Part shown: piece by piece, positions 1 to 6,500 of the stretch | How positions within the stretch are numbered: position 1 is the stretch's first letter | Layout: every line of letters begins with the position of its first letter | Origin: Nitrospiraceae bacterium | Lineage (GTDB): Bacteria > Nitrospirota > Thermodesulfovibrionia > Thermodesulfovibrionales > Dissulfurispiraceae | DNA length: 19,999 nucleotides | Reading direction: 5' to 3' | Assembly: GCA_003170655.1 (NCBI GenBank) | Contig: PMYY01000094.1 | Span: 10,079 to 30,077, forward strand | Translations under genes and position numbers: made by a program | The notes under the pieces: model-generated | Database searches by the model: none | Told to the model about the DNA's origin: nothing | What the model saw: only the letters and a program-made list of their open reading frames with translations

Positions 1-104
1 TCGGACGTCGGGCAGCACTCGAACTCTTTCTTTCTTTCGAACTGTGCCTGGTACTCAGGCTCCTGGAACAGTTCACTGTGGTCTTTTATTTTCAGCTTTA
101 TCAT
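1..104 (-). CDS. nifK: Nitrogenase MoFe protein beta chain, N-terminal fragment (cut by window edge)
   Basis: Only the first 34 codons are present; the gene continues past position 1. The ATG at 104 is preceded by a strong Shine-Dalgarno (GGAGG, 6 nt upstream), 28 nt after the nifD stop. The visible start, MIKLKIKDHSELFQEPEYQ, followed by a KKEFE segment, resembles the N-terminal extension of group I NifK proteins (Azotobacter type), which precedes the first P-cluster cysteine. NifK pairs with NifD as the alpha2beta2 MoFe protein and supplies half of the P-cluster ligands. None of those ligands are reached here. Two adjacent cysteines near residues 30-31 lie in the variable N-terminal part. 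Assignment rests on position after nifD plus the weak N-terminal match. Confidence 0.85.
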   Translation of the reverse strand, partial: MIKLKIKDHSELFQEPEYQAQFERKKEFECCPTS

Positions 105-132
105 GATATCCTCCGTTCTTCCCGTTGTAATC

Positions 133-1560
133 CTATTTCTTCCGTCTGATCAGGTCCCACGTCGGGCTGTTCACGGTCGCATCCATGTCGCGCGCAAAGA
201 CCCCGAACCCGTCGAAGCCGTGATAAGGCCCCGAGTAATCCCACGAATGCATCTGGCGGAATGGGACCCCCATCTTGTGATATGTATATTTTTCCTTGAT
301 GCCTGCCCCTACAAGATCCGGCTTCATTCTGTGGGTGAACTCTTCGAGCTCATACTCGGTTGCATCATCAATTATCAGCGCGCCCTCTTTCATGACCTCG
401 TATGTGCGTTTGTAATCGTCATTGTGGCCGAACTCGTAACCGCTGGCGACTACTTCCATACCCAGATCTTCGTAAGCCCCGATTGTATGACGCGGGCGGA
501 GACCTCCAACATAAAGCATTACCGTCTTGCCCTCGAGACGCGGACGATATTTCTCGATTACCGCATCCATCTTCGGTTTATATTTCTCAATCATCGCTTC
601 GGCCTTCTCTTTTATCGTGTCATCAAATTGTGCAGCTATCTTTCTGATGCTCTCGTAAATCTTGGTCGGGCCGAAGAAGTTGAATTCAAGCCACGGAGTC
701 CCATAAGTCTCTTCCATATGACGGCAGATGTAGTTCATCGACCTGTAGCAGTGGATTAAATTCAGCTTGGATTTGTGCGCGATCCCCATCTCGTTTACCG
801 ACGCATCTCCGGTCCACTGGGCGATGACACGAAGACCCATCTCCTCCAGCATCTTGCGCGAGGACCAAGCGTCTCCTCCGATGTTGTAATCGCCGATGAG
901 AGCGACATCATAAGGAGTGGTGGTTTCAAGCTTCCCTTTTCCCAGTATGTGATCCCTGATCGTATCGTTTGCAATGTGATGGCCAAGTGACTGACTGACG
1001 CCTCGGAAACCTTCACACCTAACCGGGACGATCGGCATGTTGAAGTCCTTGACCTTTTTCTTCGCTACAGCCTCGATGTCATCTCCGATGAGACCGACCG
1101 GACATTCCGAAAGAATACCTATGCCCTTGGCAAGAGGAAACAACCCTTTAAGTTCGTCGAGTGCTGCATCAAGATGTTTGTCCCCGCCGTATACAATGTC
1201 CTTCTCCTGAAAGTCGGTAGTGATGTGCATAGTACCGAAGGTGTCGATACCTGTCTGTCCGTTGTAATAGTTGCGCCGCGCCCACCAGCTGTATTGTCCG
1301 CAGCCGATCGGGCCGTGGCTGATCGTGATCTGGTCCTTGACCGGACCCCAGACAACACCTTTTGCACCTGCAAAAGCGCAGCCGCGGACCGTCATGACGC
1401 CGGGACGGGACTTTACGTTCGATTTCACCTGGCATGAAGCGCACTGCCCGGACGGGTCGTTCGGCGCTATGTGCTTTGCACGGTCCTTTTTGGTCTTTTC
1501 TGGGTAGACTTCCAGCACTTCATCTATCATTTTTTTGGTATCTTCAATTGCCCTGCTCAT
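133..1560 (-). CDS. nifD: Nitrogenase molybdenum-iron protein alpha chain NifD
   Basis: The 475-residue alpha subunit of Mo-nitrogenase carries the FeMo-cofactor and half of the P-cluster and reduces N2 to ammonia with electrons from NifH. P-cluster cysteines fall at 61, 87 and 153 (Azotobacter 62, 88, 154). FeMo-co ligands are Cys271, in the HCYRSMNYI motif, and His438, in FRQMHSWDYSGPYHGFDGF. Active-site counterparts of Val70, Arg96, Gln191 and His195 are at 69, 95, 190 and 194, so every residue expected of a working Mo-enzyme is present. The length and the 'GGDAWSSRKMLEEMGLR' region fit group I NifD, not VnfD or AnfD. The ATG at 1560 has a strong RBS (GGAGGAAATAT) matching that of nifH. 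It lies 27 nt after nifH with no nifI1/nifI2 between them. An extra Cys pair at 40 and 43 precedes the usual KSxPG segment. Confidence 0.98.
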   Translation of the reverse strand: MSRAIEDTKKMIDEVLEVYPEKTKKDRAKHIAPNDPSGQCASCQVKSNVKSRPGVMTVRGCAFAGAKGVVWGPVKDQITISHGPIGCGQYSWWARRNYYNGQTGIDTFGTMHITTDFQEKDIVYGGDKHLDAALDELKGLFPLAKGIGILSECPVGLIGDDIEAVAKKKVKDFNMPIVPVRCEGFRGVSQSLGHHIANDTIRDHILGKGKLETTTPYDVALIGDYNIGGDAWSSRKMLEEMGLRVIAQWTGDASVNEMGIAHKSKLNLIHCYRSMNYICRHMEETYGTPWLEFNFFGPTKIYESIRKIAAQFDDTIKEKAEAMIEKYKPKMDAVIEKYRPRLEGKTVMLYVGGLRPRHTIGAYEDLGMEVVASGYEFGHNDDYKRTYEVMKEGALIIDDATEYELEEFTHRMKPDLVGAGIKEKYTYHKMGVPFRQMHSWDYSGPYHGFDGFGVFARDMDATVNSPTWDLIRRKK

Positions 1561-1587
1561 ATATTTCCTCCTTCCTTATGACCTTTC

Positions 1588-2430
1588 TTAAGCCAGCGCC
1601 TCTTCGCTCTCCATGATGCCGAAGTCCATCAAAAGCTTCTCCAACTCGTCCATGGTTATCGGCGTGGGGATTACGAAGTTTGTATTGTCGGCGATCTTCT
1701 TTGCGAGTACGCGGTATTGCTCAGCCTGTGCGTGCTGTGGAGAATACTCGATCACAGTCTTTCTCCTGAGTTCTGCGCGCTGCACCTCGTTGTCTCTGGG
1801 CACGAAATGAATCAGTTGAGTACCGAGTTTGCTGGCGAGTTCAGAGATGAGTTCAAACTCCTTGTCGGTCTCTCTGCTGTTACATATAAGGCCTCCAAGC
1901 CTCACGCCGCCGCTTTGCGCATATTTGAGAACACCGCGGGATATATTATTTGCGGCATACATAGCCATCATTTCGCCCGAGGTGACAATGTAAATCTCCT
2001 TGGCCTTGCCTTCCCTGATCGGCATCGCGAAGCCACCGCAAACCACGTCGCCGAGCACGTCATAAAATACAAAGTCAGTATCCGTCTGATATGCGCCGTT
2101 TTCTTCAAGGAAGTTGATGGCTGTGATCACCCCGCGGCCTGCGCATCCCACACCGGGTTCCGGACCGCCGGACTCGGCACATCTGATTCCTCTGTACCCG
2201 GTAAGCAGCACTTCTTCGATCTGAAGGTCCTCCACTGTGCCGCGCTCACGCGCCAGGTCCATAACCGTATTCTGGCACTTCCTATTAAGAATGAGGCGGG
2301 TCGAGTCCGCCTTGGGATCACACCCGACGATCATGCACTTGTGCCCGGCCTCTGCAAGACCTGCCACTAGATTTTGTGTCGTAGTCGATTTGCCTATGCC
2401 GCCTTTTCCGTAAATCGCGATTTGTCTCAT
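1588..2430 (-). CDS. nifH: Nitrogenase iron protein (dinitrogenase reductase) NifH
   Basis: The 280-residue homodimeric Fe protein hydrolyses ATP to pass electrons to NifDK and also takes part in FeMo-co synthesis. The Walker A motif GKGGIGKS is at residues 8-15. The bridging [4Fe-4S] ligands are Cys96 and Cys131 (Azotobacter 97 and 132). Arg99 in GCAGRG is the residue ADP-ribosylated by DraT in organisms that have it; no draT or draG is visible here. Switch regions (VGCDPKADSTRL near 35-46, DVLGDVVCGGF near 124-134) are intact. It is the first gene of the nifHDK operon, directly behind a sigma54 promoter, and its ATG is preceded by AGGAGG. Length and motifs are typical of Mo-dependent NifH. 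A ParA/BchL-type relative is excluded by the full NifH signature and by the nifD partner. Confidence 0.98.
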   Translation of the reverse strand: MRQIAIYGKGGIGKSTTTQNLVAGLAEAGHKCMIVGCDPKADSTRLILNRKCQNTVMDLARERGTVEDLQIEEVLLTGYRGIRCAESGGPEPGVGCAGRGVITAINFLEENGAYQTDTDFVFYDVLGDVVCGGFAMPIREGKAKEIYIVTSGEMMAMYAANNISRGVLKYAQSGGVRLGGLICNSRETDKEFELISELASKLGTQLIHFVPRDNEVQRAELRRKTVIEYSPQHAQAEQYRVLAKKIADNTNFVIPTPITMDELEKLLMDFGIMESEEALA

Positions 2431-2474
2431 ATATTTCCTCCTGTCGAATAAAGTTGCTTGTTTAAGGTTTATTG

Positions 2475-2490
2475 AGCAATTGGCGTGCCA
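2475..2490 (-). promoter_or_regulatory. Sigma54 (-24/-12) promoter of nifHDK
   Basis: On the minus strand this reads TGGCACGCCAATTGCT, a full match to the TGGCACG-N4-TTGCW consensus with GG and GC exactly 10 nt apart. It predicts a transcript start near 2464, giving a leader of about 33 nt before the nifH ATG at 2430. Sigma54 promoters require an AAA+ activator; NifA is encoded at 4854-6395 and a NifA-type site lies upstream. Confidence 0.93.
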
Positions 2491-2564
2491 TCATCCTCAT
2501 CGCCTTATTTATCAGCGCCTTGCACAGATACCGCAATTTGACTCAAGCAGCATGATATCTTTTT

Positions 2565-2580
2565 TGTAGTATTTAAGACA
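2565..2580. promoter_or_regulatory. NifA upstream activator sequence (TGT-N10-ACA)
   Basis: TGT (2565-2567), ten bases and ACA (2578-2580) match the NifA binding consensus exactly. The site is centred about 107 bp upstream of the predicted nifH start, inside the usual window for NifA sites acting by DNA looping. The triplet pair alone is short and could occur by chance; the position behind a perfect -24/-12 promoter is what makes it convincing. Confidence 0.75.
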
Positions 2581-2726
2581 TTATTGTATTTTACTAACTA
2601 TTGTGTCTTGCCGGATTTGCCATGATACGACAGCGAGCCAAGGCAATGGGAGTCGAGATTACGGACGGCAGCCTGGTCGGCAATACGTAACTGCTTTTTT
2701 ACACTGCCCATTTTTCGCGGACAAGA

Positions 2727-2735
2727 TGCTATAAT
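2727..2735 (+). promoter_or_regulatory. Extended -10 promoter for the small membrane protein gene
   Basis: TGCTATAAT is a perfect extended -10 element (TGn-TATAAT). No good -35 lies 16-18 nt upstream, as is common for extended -10 promoters. The predicted start near 2742 leaves a leader of about 28 nt holding an AAGGAGGG ribosome site (2757-2764) before the GTG at 2770. Confidence 0.6.
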
Positions 2736-2769
2736 TTGAGAAGTAATCAGATATGAAAAGGAGGGTGCA

Positions 2770-2985
2770 GTGAAGGGCTTGATTAAACTTATTATTCTCC
2801 TTGCCGTCGTCTTTTGTGTCTCTTCAATATTCAAAGGCGGTGATTACGTCCGGCTGATCGGCAGCAAGACCGGGATAAATCTTCATTCCGTCGCTGCCCT
2901 GGCCGACAGCATGAGGCTTGATACCTTCATGGCCCAGAAAAAAGTCCGGGAGAGGGACAAGGAAAAACGCACACTAGAGAACTAA
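2770..2985 (+). CDS. Small single-span membrane protein of unknown function
   Basis: This 71-residue protein matches no family I recognise. Residues 4-21 (LIKLIILLAVVFCVSSIF) form one hydrophobic helix close to the N terminus, either a signal anchor or an uncleaved signal peptide. The cysteine at 16 has no proper lipobox spacing. The rest is a polar, basic tail ending in a Lys/Arg/Glu-rich helix (MAQKKVRERDKEKRTLEN). The GTG start is supported by a strong AAGGAGGG Shine-Dalgarno 5 nt upstream and by the extended -10 promoter before it. It lies 53 nt before the HD-GYP gene on the same strand and may be co-transcribed with it. I consider it a real gene because of the promoter, RBS and membrane segment, but no function can be given. 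Confidence 0.7.
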   Translation: MKGLIKLIILLAVVFCVSSIFKGGDYVRLIGSKTGINLHSVAALADSMRLDTFMAQKKVRERDKEKRTLEN

Positions 2986-2991
2986 CGCACG

Positions 2992-3020
2992 TTGCCGACT
3001 TTTGTATTAAGTCATAAAAG
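2992..3020 (+). promoter_or_regulatory. Possible sigma70-type promoter before the HD-GYP gene
   Basis: TTGCCG (2992-2997), a 17-nt spacer and TAAAAG (3015-3020) each match four of six consensus bases. The predicted start is near 3027, 12 nt before the GTG at 3039. The match is modest, and read-through from the promoter at 2727 is an alternative. Confidence 0.25.
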
Positions 3021-3038
3021 AAGCGTAATATTGATGTT

Positions 3039-4043
3039 GTGATTGCGAAGATCCAGACAAGAAACCTTAAGGTGGGCATGTATGTCATCATACCGGCAAC
3101 CTGGCTAAACCATCCTTTCGCTACAGGCAGTTTCGAAATCAAATCGAAAGATCAGATACAGAAGATCATCCAGAGCGGCTTCGACGAAGTAAGGATTGAT
3201 ACCGAAAAAGAGGTCGCTGTTATCGAACCCAAACCGGCGGACCAGGGCAACAACAAGGTATCGTCTGAACCGGCGTGGCAGCCCGGGAAGCTAGTACCTC
3301 CAGCGCTGTTCGAGGCCATTCATGACAAACGCCTCACCCCTGAAAAAAAAGCGGATGTCGTTTATCAGTCTTCAGTTGAGCTCATGGGGAAGTTATTGGA
3401 TGACCCGAAAGCTGAAAATATTATGGAGGCCAAACAGGGAATATCGGAGATCGTCGACATGGTTTTTTCGCAGGACGACACATCCCATTATTTGCTTAGG
3501 ATCACATCTCACGATTATTACACATATACTCATTCGGTCAATGTCGGCATTTTGGGGATAATGCTTGCTAAACAGCTTTTTAGAAAATCCAGTTCACACA
3601 ATATGCATGAACTCGGGGCCGGATTCTTCCTGCACGATCTCGGCAAAATACGCATCGATCCCGCAATAATCAATAAGTCCGGCAGGCTCACCGACGAGGA
3701 GATGGAGGAAATGAAGAAACATCCTAATTTTAGCTACAAAATCCTGAAAGAGACCAACCAGCTGTCGGAAGAATGCGGAATAATTGCCATGCAGCACCAC
3801 GAGCGCGAGGACGGCAGCGGGTATCCGAGAGGGCTGAAGGGAGATCAAATCCATACCTACGGCCGCGTTTGCTGCATAGCCGATGTGTATGATGCATTGA
3901 CTGCGGAGCGTTCATATAAGGCAAAACTCTCTTCCTTCGAGGCCTTAAAGTTGATGAAAGAGAAAATGCTGAATCATTTCCAGAAAGATATTTTCGAGAA
4001 ATTCGTACTTCTGTTTATCGAGCCAGGGATCAAAGGACTGTAA
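3039..4043 (+). CDS. HD-GYP domain cyclic-di-GMP phosphodiesterase with DUF3391-like N terminus
   Basis: The 334-residue protein probably hydrolyses the second messenger cyclic-di-GMP. The N terminus (about 1-60; KIQTRNLKVGMYVIIP) resembles the DUF3391 domain that often precedes HD-GYP domains. The catalytic domain spans about 140-330, with His165, the metal-binding pair HD at 199-200 (FLHDLGKIRID), HHE at 253-255 and the defining DGSGYPRGL at 258-266, then Asp282 in ADVYDALT. All signature residues are present, so it should be active. No receiver domain, membrane span or GGDEF domain is attached, so the input signal is unknown. The GTG start at 3039 has only a weak ribosome site (AAGAAG, about 16 nt away), but in-frame codons upstream offer nothing better. 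It is convergent with parA, 40 bp apart. Confidence 0.92.
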   Translation: MIAKIQTRNLKVGMYVIIPATWLNHPFATGSFEIKSKDQIQKIIQSGFDEVRIDTEKEVAVIEPKPADQGNNKVSSEPAWQPGKLVPPALFEAIHDKRLTPEKKADVVYQSSVELMGKLLDDPKAENIMEAKQGISEIVDMVFSQDDTSHYLLRITSHDYYTYTHSVNVGILGIMLAKQLFRKSSSHNMHELGAGFFLHDLGKIRIDPAIINKSGRLTDEEMEEMKKHPNFSYKILKETNQLSEECGIIAMQHHEREDGSGYPRGLKGDQIHTYGRVCCIADVYDALTAERSYKAKLSSFEALKLMKEKMLNHFQKDIFEKFVLLFIEPGIKGL

Positions 4044-4083
4044 GCCTTTTCGGTTTCCGATTACTTTCATCGGCAGACCTGTC

Positions 4084-4857
4084 TTATATCAGAAGAGTGT
4101 TGTCGTTCATGATCTCCTTGGTGAGATCGGCATATGCCTTTGCACCAGGCGAATTGGGAGCATAAATAGCCACTGGTTTGCCGTGCCCGGGCGCCTCGGC
4201 AAGGATAATGTTCCTCGGGATTACGGTGTCGTAAACCTTCGTTTTGAAAACCTTTCTGACCTCATCGGCGATCTGCTTGGAAAGTGAAATATGCCGGTTG
4301 AACATAGTCAACAGTATTCCTTCGAGATCGAGCCCTTCGTTGAAACTTCCCCTGATTCTCCACAGAAGCTTGATGAGAAGGCTCAGGCCTTCCAGTGCAA
4401 AATATTCGCACTGTACCGGTACGAGGACCGAATTCGACGCAACAAGGGCGTTAAGCGTCAGCAATCCGAAGGAAGGCGGACAGTCGATCATAATATATTT
4501 GAAATCCTTTTTCAGCGGTTCGATGACCTTTTTTAGGGTTGTCTCGCGCTCATTCTTCTCGAGCAGGTCGAGCTCGGCGCCGAAAAGATCCATTGTCGCA
4601 GTGATAACCGAAAGCCCTGGGATACCGGTCGCGATTATTGCCTCCCGGGCCGGGACGCCTGCTGCGTAAATATCGTAGAGGCCGTATTTCATCTGTTCTT
4701 TTTTGATACCGATGCCACTTGTTAGATTGCCCTGCGGATCGGAGTCAATGACAAGGATCTTTTCTTTTTCGAGGGCGAGGAAGGTGGAGAGATTTAGGGC
4801 GGTTGTAGTCTTGCCGACACCGCCTTTTTGGTTGGTTATCGCAATTACTTTGCTCAC
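4084..4857 (-). CDS. ParA/Soj-family ATPase coupled to nifA
   Basis: This 257-residue P-loop ATPase belongs to the ParA/Soj group that positions chromosomes, plasmids or protein clusters. The deviant Walker A motif KGGVGKT is at residues 11-17, with the signature lysine at 11. VIDSDPQGN at 37-44 is the switch region and IMIDCPPSFGLLTLNAL near 122-138 is Walker B plus the typical ParA extension. The length fits a short chromosomal-type ParA without an N-terminal DNA-binding domain. The GTG start overlaps the nifA stop (GTGA, 4854-4857) and lacks a good ribosome site, which suggests translational coupling to nifA. No parB is adjacent: downstream is only the convergent HD-GYP gene. It could be the housekeeping Soj with parB elsewhere, or an orphan ParA serving another cargo; the sequence alone does not decide. 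Confidence 0.9.
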   Translation of the reverse strand: MSKVIAITNQKGGVGKTTTALNLSTFLALEKEKILVIDSDPQGNLTSGIGIKKEQMKYGLYDIYAAGVPAREAIIATGIPGLSVITATMDLFGAELDLLEKNERETTLKKVIEPLKKDFKYIMIDCPPSFGLLTLNALVASNSVLVPVQCEYFALEGLSLLIKLLWRIRGSFNEGLDLEGILLTMFNRHISLSKQIADEVRKVFKTKVYDTVIPRNIILAEAPGHGKPVAIYAPNSPGAKAYADLTKEIMNDNTLLI

Positions 4858-6395
4858 TGCAGATTATTCTGCATCGTCTGAATGTTGTATTTCTTTATTT
4901 TATAACCGATCTGCCGGCATGAGAGGCCGAGCATCCGAGCAGCTCTGGCCTGCACCCAGCCGGTCTTTTTTAGCGCATCGAGTATCTTGGTCTTTTCAAT
5001 GTCCTCTATGGCTGAAGGAAGAGCATCTTTCATCTGAACTCCGTACCTTGCCTTAATGGTCTGGTTCCTGATGGCTATAGGCAATTCGGACTCGGTAACA
5101 ATGTTGCCTCTTGCCATGACAACGAGGCGTTCGATGGTATTTTCAAGCTCCCTTACATTTCCGGGGAAATCGTAATTAAGCAGGATGTCCAGTACGTTCG
5201 GGGCGAGAGTCACGGACTTCCGGTTCTCCTCATTGAATCTCCGGAGAAAATAATCTACAAGGAGAGGGATGTCCTGTTTCCGTTCCACAAGAGGCGGCAT
5301 GGCGAGAGGTACTACATTAAGCCGGTAATAAAGATCTTCCCTAAATTCTCCTGTCCTTACCCGCTCTTCGAGGTTCCTGCTTGTTGCTGCGATAAGCCGT
5401 ATATCGACCTTGATCGTTTTCTCTCCGCCTACCCTCTCAAACTCCTTTTCCTGTAACACTCTCAATATTTTGGGCTGCAGGGTCAACGGCAAATCTCCGA
5501 TCTCGTCGAGAAAGATGGTTCCTCCATCAGCAAGCTCGAAACGCCCCTTTCTCAATGCCATTGCGCCTGTAAAGGCGCCCTTTTCGTGTCCGAAGAGCTC
5601 CGATTCAAGGAGCCCCTCAGGGATAGAGGCACAATTGAATTTGATGAATGACGCTTTTGACCGCGGGCTCATATAATGGATGGCCTTGGCAACCAATTCC
5701 TTGCCGGTGCCGCTTTCGCCCAGCAGCAGCACATTAGCGCGCGAAGGGGCCACGCGGTGGATGGCTTCGAAAACCTCCTGCATCCGGTCAGACTGGCCAA
5801 TGATATTTTCGACCTTGTACTTGCCCTTGAGTTGCAGCCTGAGGTTCTCTTTCTCCGCCTGGAAAGCAGCGCGCTCCTTCTCAACCTCTTCATATAGCTT
5901 GATGGATTGCGCAAGCAGCGAAGCGATAATCTTCAGGAGACGCAGGTCTTCTTCAAATGTGACCCCTTTGACAAAGAGGCGGTCGACGCTCAGCACGCCC
6001 AGGATTTCATTCTTGAATTTTATCGGAACGCATAGAAAGGCGATGTTCTCTTTCTTGATCATCTCCCTTGAACGGGTCCTGTTCAGGAAAAAAGGCTCCT
6101 CGCCGATATTCGGGACGACAATGGGTGAACCATGCTTGGCAACCTGCCCGATGATGCCCTCGCCGATGCGGTAGCGCCCTCTTTTAATCTCCTCCTCGGT
6201 CATGCCATAGGCAGCGAGGATAGAGACTTCGGAGCCGCTACGAAGAGCGACTGTGCCACGCTTCATGTCGAGGTATTCGGACAGTACGCCCATGACTCCC
6301 CTGAAATTAGCCTTAAGATTCAGCGAAGACCCCAGAAGCTTGCTTATTTCGTACAAGGCCGTAATTTCGACGGTTTTGCCTGCAAGTCGTGACAT
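4854..6395 (-). CDS. nifA: NifA, GAF-domain sigma54-dependent activator of nif genes
   Basis: The 513-residue enhancer-binding protein remodels sigma54-RNA polymerase at nif promoters. Domains in order: GAF sensor (about 12-170), short coiled linker (about 170-192), AAA+ domain with Walker A GESGTGKE (226-233), sigma54-contact loop GAFTGA (273-278) and Walker B GGTIFLDEIGD (291-301), then a Fis-type helix-turn-helix (about 465-505, ending RQIGYKIKKYNI). The GAF/AAA+/Fis layout and the HTH resemble NifA, and a NifA-type site is present at nifH about 2 kb away. The interdomain Cys-x4-Cys motif of oxygen-sensing rhizobial NifA is absent; cysteines occur only at 122, 255 and 493. No nifL lies next to it. 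The ATG at 6395 has no clear ribosome site, but the N terminus fits the family. Another GAF-type activator such as NorR or VnfA is the main alternative. Confidence 0.9.
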   Translation of the reverse strand: MSRLAGKTVEITALYEISKLLGSSLNLKANFRGVMGVLSEYLDMKRGTVALRSGSEVSILAAYGMTEEEIKRGRYRIGEGIIGQVAKHGSPIVVPNIGEEPFFLNRTRSREMIKKENIAFLCVPIKFKNEILGVLSVDRLFVKGVTFEEDLRLLKIIASLLAQSIKLYEEVEKERAAFQAEKENLRLQLKGKYKVENIIGQSDRMQEVFEAIHRVAPSRANVLLLGESGTGKELVAKAIHYMSPRSKASFIKFNCASIPEGLLESELFGHEKGAFTGAMALRKGRFELADGGTIFLDEIGDLPLTLQPKILRVLQEKEFERVGGEKTIKVDIRLIAATSRNLEERVRTGEFREDLYYRLNVVPLAMPPLVERKQDIPLLVDYFLRRFNEENRKSVTLAPNVLDILLNYDFPGNVRELENTIERLVVMARGNIVTESELPIAIRNQTIKARYGVQMKDALPSAIEDIEKTKILDALKKTGWVQARAARMLGLSCRQIGYKIKKYNIQTMQNNLQ

Positions 6396-6414
6396 AGCGA
6401 ATGTAGTTTAATGA

Positions 6415-6459
6415 AAAGCCAACAAAAATGTAAAGTCTTCTAACGTAATTGTAGGCTTT
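6415..6459. repeat. Inverted repeat between epimerase and nifA genes (possible terminator)
   Basis: Arms 6415-6425 (AAAGCCAACAA) and 6449-6459 (TTGTAGGCTTT) pair at 10 of 11 positions around a 23-nt loop. On the plus strand the right arm is followed by CTTTTT; on the minus strand by TCATT. It lies 42 nt past the epimerase stop and 20 nt before the nifA ATG. It could end the polysaccharide operon transcript or fold in the nifA leader. The large loop and short T-run keep confidence low. Confidence 0.35.
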
Positions 6460-6500
6460 CTTTTTATTGCGCTTTAGGACCCGGACACCGATCAGCCTTC

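Larger units (their letters stand above)
2431..2769. other. Intergenic region between the divergent nifH and small membrane protein genes
   Basis: This 339-bp gap holds the sigma54 promoter and NifA site of nifHDK on the left and an extended -10 promoter for the plus-strand gene on the right. The middle (about 2581-2726) contains no supported gene. A T6 run at 2695-2700 follows only poor stem potential, so I do not call a terminator. A small RNA cannot be excluded, but nothing directly supports one. Confidence 0.5.

Noticed and set aside
103..759. Long plus-strand ORF (218 codons) antisense to nifD
   Set aside because: It lies wholly antisense to the strongly conserved nifD, has no ribosome site, and its product looks like no known protein.
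1717..2370. Plus-strand ORF (217 codons) antisense to nifH
   Set aside because: It is the shadow of nifH codon structure on the other strand, without promoter or ribosome site.
2585..2600. Second possible NifA site (TGT followed by ten bases)
   Set aside because: The second triplet is CTA, not ACA, so the consensus fails.
2622..2690. 22-codon plus-strand ORF in the nifH upstream region
   Set aside because: No ribosome site and no recognisable peptide; chance ORF in an intergenic region.
2608..2700. Possible small RNA with terminal T-run between nifH and the small membrane gene
   Set aside because: TTGCCG (2608-2613) and CGGCAA (2678-2683) can pair and a T6 run follows at 2695, but the stem is short, the loop long, and no promoter is clear.
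4031..4073. Short hairpins between the convergent HD-GYP and parA genes
   Set aside because: A 5-7 bp stem overlaps the HD-GYP stop and another (CCGAT/ATCGG, 4057-4073) lacks a T-run on either strand; too weak to call a terminator.
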